17,275 bases of DNA from Peptococcaceae bacterium UBA3937. GTDB taxonomy: Bacteria > Bacillota > Peptococcia > DRI-13 > DTU073. The stretch's first letter is position 1. Every line of letters begins with the position of its first letter. Below the pieces are notes generated by a model that worked only from the letters and a program-made list of their open reading frames with translations, made no database searches and was not told where the DNA came from. Positions 6,439 through 13,724 of this stretch are shown piece by piece. Where the stretch lies: NCBI GenBank assembly GCA_002385735.1, contig DGEB01000018.1, forward strand, positions 2,136-19,410, read 5' to 3'. The position numbers were made by a program, and so were the translations under genes.

Positions 6439-8379
6439 ATGGCAACCTTATTTGAAAAAGTAAAAATCGGCAATCTGGAACTCAAAAACCGTGTGGTCAT
6501 GGACCCGATGGGCTTTTCCCACACGGACCCCGACGGCGGGTACTCGGACCGGCAAATCGACTATTACGTGGAAAGGGCGAAAGGCGGTTTTGGCTTAATT
6601 TATCCAACGGCCACCACCGTCACCACCAAGTTTGAATTCGCACCGATGCCCAATGTCCTGGAAACATACTCGCAAGCGACCCGCCTCAGCATCTTGTGCG
6701 ACAAGGTGCACCAGTACGGCGCCAAGCTATGCTCCCAGCTTTCCTTAGGATTAGGCCGGGTGGCTTTTGTGGACCCCTTCACTCCGCCTAAATCCGCCAG
6801 TGCCGTGCCGGCATTTTTCTTTCCCGATTTAATCTGCGAACCATTTACCGTTGATGAAATCAAATTCTTAATCGGCAAATTCGGCTATTCCTGCCTGCTG
6901 GCCAAAAACGCCGGAGCTGATGCCATCGAAATTCACGCCTACGGCGGTTACCTGATTGACCAGTTCCTGACCCCCTTGTGGAATAAACGGACGGATGAAT
7001 ACGGCGGCAGTCTCGAGAACCGCTTGCGGATTTTGTACGAACTGCGGGATGCCTGCTGGGAAAACTGCGGGAAGGACTTCCCCTTGTTTGTGAAGCTCAC
7101 CATCGACCACGGTATTCCGGGGGGACGCACCCTCGAAGAAGGAATCGAAATGCTGAAAGTGCTGGATGACGCCGGATTTGCCTGCTTCCATCTGGATTTA
7201 GGCACTTATGAAAACTGGTACGATGCGGTCACCACAGTCTATCAAAAAGAAGGTAACCAGCTTTATCTCGCAGAAGCGGCCAAAAAAGCCGGCATCAAAA
7301 CTCCGCTTCTCGTCCAGGGGAAACTGGGTGACCCGAAACTGGCCGAAAAGGTGGTGCGGGAAGGAATCGCTGATTTAATCGGTCTGGGCCACCCGGCCCT
7401 TACGGATGCGGAATGGGCCAACAAAGCCAAACACGGACGCCATGAAGACATCCGTCCCTGCATCGGCTGTAACGAATGTATTTACGCCAACTTAACCAAT
7501 CAACGGTTTAAATGTGCGGTGAACCCCGTTTTAGGCATGGAAAAAGAATTTGCGCTTACGCCGGCCCGGGAAAAGCTGTCCGTATTAGTGGTGGGGGCCG
7601 GCCCCGGCGGCATCAAGGCGGCTATTACCGCCGCCCAACGTGGTTTTAAGGTTGAGTTGTGGGAAAAAGACTACTCCTTAGGCGGCGCCTTACGGGCAGC
7701 CGGCGCGCCGGACTTCAAAGAAGCAGTAGCCAAATACCTGGAATACCTCAAAGTCCAGCTCTACAAGAGCCAGGTCATGGTACGCCTCAACAAGGAAGCT
7801 ACCCCGGAAGAAATCCTTAAAATGAAACCGGATGCGGTTATTCTCGCCTGTGGCGCCCGGCCCATCATGCCGAATATCCCCGGAATGGAGAAAATGACGG
7901 TTCTCGAAGCAACCCAACTGCTCATTGACGGGACTTGCCCCGGCCAAAAGATTGTCGTGCTGGGCGGTGGCCTCGTCGGTTGTGAAACCGCCCTTTTCCT
8001 GGAAAGACAAGGCAAAGAAGTGACCATTGTTGAACAGATGGAGGCGCTGCTCATGACCGTAAAACATGCCACCAATAATGATCTGGCCATCAAAAAGCTG
8101 CTGCAGGATTCCCAGATCCAACAGCTTACCAAAGCCAACGTCACTTCCGTCGATACAGCTAGCGTAACTGTCAACAAGGAAGGACAGGAAATGACCGTGC
8201 CCTGTGATACCCTGGTGATTGCCATCGGCTATCAATCCGACCACAGCCTTGAAGCAGCCCTGAAAGGGAAAATCCCCAAGGTCTTCACCATTGGCGATAA
8301 CGTCGTGCCGGCGAAAGTCATTGATGCCGTCGCGGAAGGTTACCATACGGCTCGCTTGCTGGAAGAACTGGAAAACTAA
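6439..8379 (+). CDS. NADH:flavin oxidoreductase / enoate reductase-like enzyme (FMN, 4Fe-4S, FAD)
   Basis: A 646-residue member of the old-yellow-enzyme fusion family that includes 2,4-dienoyl-CoA reductase, clostridial enoate reductase and trimethylamine dehydrogenase. Residues 1-335 form the FMN-binding TIM barrel, with the active-site stretch HAYGGYLIDQFL (166-177). Cysteines 341, 344, 347 and 359 (C-x2-C-x2-C-x11-C) bind a 4Fe-4S cluster. Dinucleotide-binding motifs are GAGPGG (386-391) and GGGLVG (509-514), and a TIGD motif (617-620) closes the FAD domain. It probably passes electrons from NAD(P)H through FAD and the cluster to FMN to reduce an activated C=C bond in the cytoplasm. The ATG follows AAAGGAG. 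It stands alone, convergent with the cysteine-synthase gene. The substrate is unknown. Confidence 0.9.
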   Translation: MATLFEKVKIGNLELKNRVVMDPMGFSHTDPDGGYSDRQIDYYVERAKGGFGLIYPTATTVTTKFEFAPMPNVLETYSQATRLSILCDKVHQYGAKLCSQLSLGLGRVAFVDPFTPPKSASAVPAFFFPDLICEPFTVDEIKFLIGKFGYSCLLAKNAGADAIEIHAYGGYLIDQFLTPLWNKRTDEYGGSLENRLRILYELRDACWENCGKDFPLFVKLTIDHGIPGGRTLEEGIEMLKVLDDAGFACFHLDLGTYENWYDAVTTVYQKEGNQLYLAEAAKKAGIKTPLLVQGKLGDPKLAEKVVREGIADLIGLGHPALTDAEWANKAKHGRHEDIRPCIGCNECIYANLTNQRFKCAVNPVLGMEKEFALTPAREKLSVLVVGAGPGGIKAAITAAQRGFKVELWEKDYSLGGALRAAGAPDFKEAVAKYLEYLKVQLYKSQVMVRLNKEATPEEILKMKPDAVILACGARPIMPNIPGMEKMTVLEATQLLIDGTCPGQKIVVLGGGLVGCETALFLERQGKEVTIVEQMEALLMTVKHATNNDLAIKKLLQDSQIQQLTKANVTSVDTASVTVNKEGQEMTVPCDTLVIAIGYQSDHSLEAALKGKIPKVFTIGDNVVPAKVIDAVAEGYHTARLLEELEN

Positions 8380-8404
8380 GAAGAACTGAAAAACCACAAG
8401 GGAT

Positions 8405-8443
8405 AAAAAACCACAGTTCCTGCTTATCGGGACTGTGGTTTTC
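8405..8443. terminator. Bidirectional terminator between convergent genes
   Basis: A 13-bp stem (8408-8420 with 8429-8441; one G-T pair) closes an 8-nt loop. It is followed by TTTT on the plus strand and by six T residues on the minus strand, so it serves both the flavin oxidoreductase and the cysteine-synthase-like gene. Confidence 0.85.
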
Positions 8444-8450
8444 ATCGTCA

Positions 8451-9377
8451 TTATTCAAAGAGCGGGGTGGAGAAATACCTTTCGCCGGTATCGGGAAGGA
8501 TCGTTACCACCGTTTTTCCCCTTCCCAATTTTTTCGCCAGCTTTAAAGCAGCCGTTACGTTCGTTCCTCCGGAAATGCCGCAGATAATCCCTTCCAGACG
8601 AGCCAGGTCTTTGGCGGTTTGAATTGCTTCCTCATCGGAAACACGGCATACCTCTTCGTAAATATTTACATTCAGCACAGCCGGAATCAGCCCGTCGCCG
8701 ATCCCCATCTGCAAATGGGTGCCCACACTGCCGCCTGACAAAATGGCGGCATTCTCGGGCTCCACGGCCCATATCACGATGTCCGGGTATTTGGCCTTTA
8801 AGACCTCCCCGATCCCGGTAATGGTGCCGCCCGTTCCAACGCCCGAACAGAAACCGTGGATTGGCCCACCCACCTGCTCTAATATCTCTACCGCCGTATG
8901 CTGACGATGCACCATCGGGTTGGCTTCGTTCTCAAACTGCTGAGGAATATACACGTTAGGGTTTTCTTCCGCCATCCGGAAGGCCGTTTCCAGGCATTTT
9001 TGAATACAAGCCCCGATATTCCCCTCATCGTGCACCAGCTTTACTTCGGCCCCGTAATGCTCGATCAGCTTTTTCCGCTCTTCACTGACCGAATCGGGCA
9101 TGATGATAATGGTCCGGTAGCCTTTCACCGCTCCCACCAGGGCCAAGCCAATTCCCTGATTACCGCTGGTGGGTTCCACAATAATGGAATCCTTGTGAAG
9201 GATACCCTGTTGTTCGGCTTCCCGAATCATGTTAAAGGCGGTTCTTGTTTTGATCGAACCACCTACATTTAACCCTTCATACTTGACTAATACTTCGGCA
9301 TTAGTAGAATCGTTTATACGGTTTAGACGAATTATGGGGGTATGACCGATCGCTTCCAGGATATGGTTGTAAATCAT
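8451..9377 (-). CDS. Cysteine synthase family PLP enzyme (CysK-like, variant active-site loop)
   Basis: A 308-residue fold-type II PLP enzyme of normal family length. Lys43 in GGSIKTR is the PLP lysine. TSGNQG (70-75) is the substrate-carboxylate loop, QQFEN (146-150) is conserved, GTGGT (181-185) is the PLP phosphate loop, and SGGTN (269-273) sits near the pyridine nitrogen. The expected reaction is O-acetylserine plus sulfide to cysteine. However, the usual NPGGSVKDR and SGNTG read NVGGSIKTR and SGNQG here, so the acceptor or donor may differ. I chose ATG 9377, preceded by GAGGAGGAA at 5 nt. The in-frame ATG 21 bp earlier lacks a ribosome binding site and would place that site inside the gene. 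It is monocistronic; no T-box or S-box is recognisable upstream. Confidence 0.85.
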   Translation of the reverse strand: MIYNHILEAIGHTPIIRLNRINDSTNAEVLVKYEGLNVGGSIKTRTAFNMIREAEQQGILHKDSIIVEPTSGNQGIGLALVGAVKGYRTIIIMPDSVSEERKKLIEHYGAEVKLVHDEGNIGACIQKCLETAFRMAEENPNVYIPQQFENEANPMVHRQHTAVEILEQVGGPIHGFCSGVGTGGTITGIGEVLKAKYPDIVIWAVEPENAAILSGGSVGTHLQMGIGDGLIPAVLNVNIYEEVCRVSDEEAIQTAKDLARLEGIICGISGGTNVTAALKLAKKLGRGKTVVTILPDTGERYFSTPLFE

Positions 9378-9448
9378 TTCTTCCTCCTCTTCGGACATCG
9401 ACAGAAATTAGACGCACTATTACAATGCAATTTTAGCATAGTATCCTT

Positions 9449-9489
9449 AAGAAAACCACCTATGTAAATTGCCCACAGGTGGTTTTCTC
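9449..9489 (-). terminator. Hairpin terminator after the broken surface-protein gene
   Basis: A perfect 11-bp stem (GAAAACCACCT with AGGTGGTTTTC) encloses a 15-nt loop, with GGTTTTCTT on the minus strand. It lies between the pseudogene and the cysteine-synthase-like gene. It probably ends pseudogene transcription, though it could also sit in the leader of the downstream gene. Confidence 0.6.
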
Positions 9490-9532
9490 CCGTGCTCCGG
9501 GTCACTGCTCCAAATTAATAGTATAACTGAGC

Positions 9533-10167
9533 CTATTTTTCAATTATCACCGACTGATCCACCTCAGCCCAATGGACGTCTGCTCCCAGTTTCTCCATTA
9601 CATAGCGGGTGGGGAGAAAAGTGCGGCCCTTTATGATGGTGGGCGGTGTATCAAAATCAGCAGGGGACTGATCGATGACCAGGCTCAGGGTTTGTCCGTC
9701 CATTTGGACGGTAACCGTCCTTGTTTGCTCGTCCCAATCGACCTGTGCGCCCAGATTTTCGGCAATAAAGCGGATCGGCACCATTACCCTGTTGTTGATA
9801 AGCACCGGCGGAACGTCAATTGGTTTGGGTTTATTGTTCACTTTGGCTTTAGGCGTATTAACGTTCCTTAACGGCTACTTTGGGAAGAAGCACCGTGTAT
9901 GTGCTGTCATAAGCCAGGTTCTCAGCAGGAATTAGCCTTAATGCGTTACTCTCTATCACGGGAGTGTATTCAACAGAGATTTCACCCTTGGTAATGCTGA
10001 TTTGGGTTATTTGATCCCCCATGATATCTTCATTGAAATTGACGACAATGTCGGTAATCAACAGATATATTCCCTTCACCAGCCTCCGGAGTTGTGGCAA
10101 CCACAAACGGTCCGACATCCATCCACTGGAGGCGGTGATTATCAGGATCAGCTACCTTTTTACACAA
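9533..10167 (-). pseudogene. Remnant of an SbsA-Ig-like / copper amine oxidase-like surface protein
   Basis: Pieces of one protein appear in successive frames on the minus strand. From about 10125 to 10057, one frame reads DVGPFVVATTPEAGEGNISV, the start of an SbsA-type Ig domain. An extra base at about 10055 shifts it, and another frame continues with TDIVVNFNEDIM through LAYDSTYTVLLP to a stop at 9858. A second frameshift at about 9860-9880 is needed to reach the third piece (to 9533). That piece has two copper-amine-oxidase N-terminal-like (stalk) repeats: DVPPVLINNRVMVPIRFIAE with LGAQVDWD, and TPPTIIKGRTFLPTRYV with LGADVHW. A TTG at 10167 (after AAAGGAAA) could start a short product, but no signal peptide or upstream domains remain. 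It was presumably a cell-surface repeat protein; only its end survives. Sequencing error is the alternative. Confidence 0.75.
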
Positions 10168-10299
10168 TTTCCTTTATTACTTTATTCTTTTTTATCCCAA
10201 AATTCCTGCTTTTTCGTATTATTATGGTAAAAATACCAGTTTTTTATTTCCCTTGGGGGAACAATACTTCCGTATATATATCGGCACTGTAAATGCTTT

Positions 10300-10343
10300 A
10301 GCAAACAAAATCGCACTATGAAAATAGCCCGATTTTGTTTGCT
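10300..10343. repeat. Long AT-rich inverted repeat downstream of the phosphoesterase gene
   Basis: A perfect 14-bp inverted repeat (AGCAAACAAAATCG / CGATTTTGTTTGCT) has an inner CTAT/ATAG stem closed by GAAA. No T-tract follows on either strand. Imperfect direct repeats CACTGTAAAT (10285-10294) and CACTGTTAAT (10346-10355) flank it. It may act as a transcription end for the minus-strand operon or be a small mobile-element relic. Confidence 0.6.
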
Positions 10344-10367
10344 GACACTGTTAATATATTGAAATTA

Positions 10368-11249
10368 TTATCTCTTTAAAGTTACTACCACCAGTTCCGG
10401 CCGGTTAAACAGCCGCAGGGGAATCACGCTGTTGCCAAGGCCGCGGGAGATCACCATGGTGGTGTTCTCTCGCACGTGAAGGCCGCTGGTGTACTTGGGG
10501 AAAAACCCCTGGTCCGGCGCAACGAGTCCCCCCACCAAAGGAAGGCGGACCTGCCCGCCGTGGGCATGCCCGGTAAAGACCAGATCCACCTGGCACTCCG
10601 CATAGGTACTGAATAATTCCGGCCGATGCGCCAGCAAAATATTGAGCCCGGAAGAGGAAGGAGAGGTCATCTTTTGCTCGATGGTCTCTTTGACCAGGGC
10701 GATGATTTTATCTTTGTCCCTTTCCCCCTTTGCGCGCCGGAACAGGGGATCGCTGATGCCGATAAGATTGAAACTGTAGTTACGGTGCTCGATTGTTACC
10801 GCTTGATTGTCCAAAACCGTGACCCCGAGGCCGGTTAACCGGGCGGCTAATTCCTCGTAGCGGCCGGATTTCATTTCATTGTTGCCGGAAACATAATAAA
10901 CAGGAGCAAGCAAAAGCGCTTGCTCAAGTAAGTTTAAAGAAGGCTCCATATCCTTGCTGAGATTATCAATCAAGTCGCCGGTCACCACAATCAAGTCGGG
11001 CTGCTGGTCTTGGAGGGCCGCAAGGAGCCGCTTCCCAAAGTCCTTGTTATGCAGGTCCGAGAACTGCACAATGCGGTATCCGTCCAAACCGGGCGGCGTT
11101 TTAGCGCTTACAAATTCATATGAGGTGACCACAAGACCATTATTCTGCCAGTGGAAAAAGGCCCATCCTCCTACGCAGACAACGACCAGGGCAATAAGGC
11201 GGAAAAACGCCTGCACTCTTTTGTCAGGAATGACCTGTTTACTCATCAT
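10368..11249 (-). CDS. Membrane-anchored metallophosphoesterase (YkuE/YaeI-like)
   Basis: A 293-residue calcineurin-like phosphoesterase. An N-terminal signal-anchor helix (about residues 12-33) should hold the catalytic domain outside the membrane. Metal-site motifs are in order: DLH (65-67), GDLID (91-95), GNNE (122-125), LAHRPE (206-211) and GHAHGG (227-232). The third motif is normally GNHD/E; here the His is Asn. The family (YkuE, YaeI) includes lipid and nucleotide phosphodiesterases of the envelope, and the substrate here is unknown. A GGGAGG site precedes two adjacent ATGs (11249 and 11246), the second being better spaced. It begins 31 bp after the acyl-CoA ligase stop with no terminator between, so the two are probably co-transcribed. 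Confidence 0.88.
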   Translation of the reverse strand: MMSKQVIPDKRVQAFFRLIALVVVCVGGWAFFHWQNNGLVVTSYEFVSAKTPPGLDGYRIVQFSDLHNKDFGKRLLAALQDQQPDLIVVTGDLIDNLSKDMEPSLNLLEQALLLAPVYYVSGNNEMKSGRYEELAARLTGLGVTVLDNQAVTIEHRNYSFNLIGISDPLFRRAKGERDKDKIIALVKETIEQKMTSPSSSGLNILLAHRPELFSTYAECQVDLVFTGHAHGGQVRLPLVGGLVAPDQGFFPKYTSGLHVRENTTMVISRGLGNSVIPLRLFNRPELVVVTLKR

Positions 11250-11280
11250 CTGCCTCCCGGGGATCCTGCGCCCTCATTAA

Positions 11281-12939
11281 TTATATTTTCTTGCCATTGT
11301 GCAGTTCAAGTTCCACCTGTCGCGCCACAATCTTGGTTGCCCCATATTTTTCCCTTAAGCGGGGTTTTTCAATTTTCCCGGTTGGATTGCGGGGCACCTG
11401 GTCGAAAATAACCTTCCGCGGACGTTTGTACCGGGGCAAGGCAAGGCAGAAAGTGTTGATCTCTTCTTCACTGCTTTGCACGCCCGGCTTTAGTTCGATA
11501 ATCGCCGCCGCGATTTCGCCCAGGCGTTTATCGGGCAGCCCAATAACCGCGGCATCCTTAATCGCCGGATGGGACCGGAGAAAATCTTCCACTTGAACCG
11601 GGTAGATGTTTTCGCCACCGCTGATGATGACGTCTTTTTTGCGGTCCACCAAATAAATGAAACCGTCTTCGTCCATCCGGGCCATATCCCCGGTAAACAG
11701 CCAGCCGTCTTGCAATACCGCCGCCGTCGCATCCGGATCTCGATAATAGCATTTCATGATGCCGGGTCCCTTGACCGCCAATTCGCCAATCTCGCCCTGA
11801 GGCACCTCCCGCCGGTTTTCATCCACAATCTTTACTTCCCATCCGTAGCCCGGTATACCAATGGCCCCAACCTTATGAATGTTCTCTACACCCAAATGAA
11901 CACATCCCGGTCCAATCGACTCGCTCAAGCCGTAATTGGTATCATATTGATGATTCGGAAAATACTGCTTCCAGCGTTTAATCAAACTGGGCGGAACCGG
12001 CTGGGCGCCAATATGCATCAAACGCCACCGGGAAAGGTCATAATCCTCCAGCTTCACGTCTCCTCGTTCGATGGCGTCCAAAATATCCTGTGCCCAAGGG
12101 ACTAAAAGCCATACAATAGTGATTTTCTCTTCCGAAACGGTACGTAAAATCCAATCCGGCTTAATTCCACGGAGCAATACCGCTTTACTGCCGGAGATCA
12201 GGCTTCCGAACCAATGCATTTTTGCCCCGGTATGATACAGCGGCGGAATGCACAAAAAATTATCCTCCCGGGTCTGACCGTGGTGCTTCTGCTCGGTGTA
12301 ACAAGAGGCCACCAAACTGCGATGGGCATGCAAAATGGCTTTCGGGAAGCCGGTGGTCCCGGAAGAAAAATAAATGGCGGCATCGTCATCGTCGGACAAC
12401 TCCACATTGGGTTCTTCGGAAGAACAGTTGGCCGTCAGGCGGTCATAGTTTTCCGCAAAAGAGGGGCGGTTTTCCCCGGCAAAAAACAGGGTCTTAATTT
12501 GCGGGATCTGATCAAAAATATTTTCAATCCGCCCGATAAACTCCGGTCCGAAAATTAAGGCGGTAGCCTCGGACTGTTCTAAACAGTATTTAATCTCTTC
12601 CGCCGAATAACGAAAGTTCATGGGTACCACAACTGCTCCGGCCTTTAAAATGCCGAAGTAAATGGGCAGCCACTCCAGACAATTCATTAATAAAATGGCC
12701 ACCTTGTCCCCTTTTTTGATACCCCTTTTAATCAGTAAATTCGCCAGCCGATTGGCCTTCTCGTTAAAAACCCGCCAGGTCATATCACGGCGGTATTCCC
12801 CGTTGGGATTGTTTTCAATCAGTTCGTATTCGCGCCAGATTACATGATGTCTGTCCTGAAGATCCAGGTTAATCTCGGTCAGACAAATCTCGTTTCCATA
12901 CAACTGGGCATTTCTGATTAAAAAATCCGTAATGGGCAT
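11281..12939 (-). CDS. Acyl-CoA ligase (AMP-forming, ANL superfamily)
   Basis: A 552-residue adenylate-forming enzyme that activates a carboxylic acid with ATP and joins it to CoA in the cytoplasm. Motifs from the chosen start: P-loop SSGTTGFPK (192-200), YGLSE (336-340), TGD (416-418), DRKKD (432-436), GGENIYP (441-447) and PTGK with the C-terminal catalytic Lys522. Length and layout fit medium/long-chain acyl- or aryl-CoA ligases; the acid is not predictable. I start it at ATG 12939, nine bases after GGGAGGAG. An in-frame ATG 27 bp upstream would absorb that site. It is the first gene of the probable operon with the phosphoesterase and has its own promoter. Confidence 0.92.
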   Translation of the reverse strand: MPITDFLIRNAQLYGNEICLTEINLDLQDRHHVIWREYELIENNPNGEYRRDMTWRVFNEKANRLANLLIKRGIKKGDKVAILLMNCLEWLPIYFGILKAGAVVVPMNFRYSAEEIKYCLEQSEATALIFGPEFIGRIENIFDQIPQIKTLFFAGENRPSFAENYDRLTANCSSEEPNVELSDDDDAAIYFSSGTTGFPKAILHAHRSLVASCYTEQKHHGQTREDNFLCIPPLYHTGAKMHWFGSLISGSKAVLLRGIKPDWILRTVSEEKITIVWLLVPWAQDILDAIERGDVKLEDYDLSRWRLMHIGAQPVPPSLIKRWKQYFPNHQYDTNYGLSESIGPGCVHLGVENIHKVGAIGIPGYGWEVKIVDENRREVPQGEIGELAVKGPGIMKCYYRDPDATAAVLQDGWLFTGDMARMDEDGFIYLVDRKKDVIISGGENIYPVQVEDFLRSHPAIKDAAVIGLPDKRLGEIAAAIIELKPGVQSSEEEINTFCLALPRYKRPRKVIFDQVPRNPTGKIEKPRLREKYGATKIVARQVELELHNGKKI

Positions 12940-12996
12940 GATGCTATTCTCCTCCCGTTCTACCATCCTGCAATGGTGGTGTGTATTTACTGCTTA

Positions 12997-13026
12997 ATTA
13001 TAACAATGAACGCCGCCCTTGCGCAA
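12997..13026 (-). promoter_or_regulatory. Promoter of the acyl-CoA ligase operon
   Basis: On the minus strand, TTGCGC (13021-13026) is 18 bp from a perfect TATAAT (12997-13002). The start of transcription would be near 12990, about 50 bp before the chosen ATG. The -35 box sits inside a palindrome. Confidence 0.65.
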
Positions 13027-13029
13027 GGG
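13016..13029. promoter_or_regulatory. Perfect 14-bp palindrome over the -35 box
   Basis: CCCTTGCGCAAGGG is a perfect dyad covering the -35 box of the acyl-CoA ligase promoter, a position suited to a dimeric repressor. It could instead fold as a small hairpin at the end of the DUF454 gene, but it lacks a T-tract. Confidence 0.5.
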
Positions 13030-13039
13030 AGCGACTATG

Positions 13040-13480
13040 TTATCCAGACTTTGTAATCGGCCCGTCCTGCCGGGAATCATCAGCGACTACGGGCGGCAGC
13101 ATTTCATCTTTATCAATGGTTTTCAATTGATAAAGGTGAATACTTATCCCGCAGCCGACCAACAGCAAAAAATAGCGGATAGGCCAGTTATTCACCAGTA
13201 TAATCGATACCGCCAGAGCAAGCCATAAATAAACGGCGGCAATAATCTTGGTGCGTTTCAATACGGCCCGGTGAGTAACATAATTATAGATATAAGCGCC
13301 AAAAACCTTATGATTAATCAGCCAGTGGTACAGGCGTTTGGAACTGCGCAAATAGCAGTATGCAGCCAGCAGCAAAAAAGGCGTGGTGGGCAGTACCGGC
13401 AAAAACATGCCTATAACGCCTAAGGTTAAGGAGAGACTGCCAACAAAAATCAGCAGGTATTTTTTGATGAATTTGGTCAT
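13040..13480 (-). CDS. DUF454 (YbaN-family) inner membrane protein
   Basis: A 146-residue membrane protein with the DUF454 signature. A first helix segment LGVIGMFLPVLPTTPFLLLAAYCYLRSSKRLYHWL (about residues 20-54) is followed by NHKVFGAYI and two further helices (about 81-115). The C-terminal 25 residues are polar and family-atypical. The role of DUF454 proteins is not established. The ATG at 13480 follows GAGGAGAAAG at about 10-12 nt. The gene stands between the terminator of the upstream pair and the acyl-CoA ligase promoter. I find no clear promoter of its own in the 75 bp upstream, so it may depend on readthrough. Confidence 0.85.
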   Translation of the reverse strand: MTKFIKKYLLIFVGSLSLTLGVIGMFLPVLPTTPFLLLAAYCYLRSSKRLYHWLINHKVFGAYIYNYVTHRAVLKRTKIIAAVYLWLALAVSIILVNNWPIRYFLLLVGCGISIHLYQLKTIDKDEMLPPVVADDSRQDGPITKSG

Positions 13481-13555
13481 GGCGCTTTTCTTTCTCCTCT
13501 CACACGGTTATTCCCTGCTGGTTTCAAGTTTTTTCCTCCTGGTTTCACATTCTGT

Positions 13556-13591
13556 TCAAAAAAACACCACCTCATTCCGGTAGTGTTTTAC
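13556..13591 (-). terminator. Terminator after the basic-tailed membrane protein gene
   Basis: On the minus strand an 11-bp stem (one G-U pair) with a 7-nt loop is followed by seven T residues. It lies about 135 bp beyond the stop at 13725. The rest of the 244-bp gap (13481-13724) holds only a partly duplicated ribosome-binding-site region next to the DUF454 gene. Confidence 0.75.
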
Positions 13592-13724
13592 AAAATATTC
13601 TACTCTAATGTGTAAAAAATTGCAATGATTGTCACCTTTTTAACGATGTCTCTTCGCCAACCAGTCCCGCCAACACTGGCAAACACCGGGCTGAATATAA
13701 TCCCAAAGGCTCCACTTCCCCTTT

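Noticed and set aside
7690..8451. 253-codon open frame antisense to the flavin oxidoreductase
   Set aside because: It is a mirror of a well-supported coding sequence; its translation is low-complexity Phe/His/Gly-rich with no recognisable domain.
9449..9489. T-box or other cysteine-responsive leader for the cysteine-synthase-like gene
   Set aside because: Only one simple hairpin is present; no T-box core sequence (TGGNACC) or second alternative structure is visible.
11569..12105. 178-codon plus-strand frame inside the acyl-CoA ligase
   Set aside because: It lies wholly within a gene whose motifs are all intact, has no domain, and lacks a ribosome binding site.
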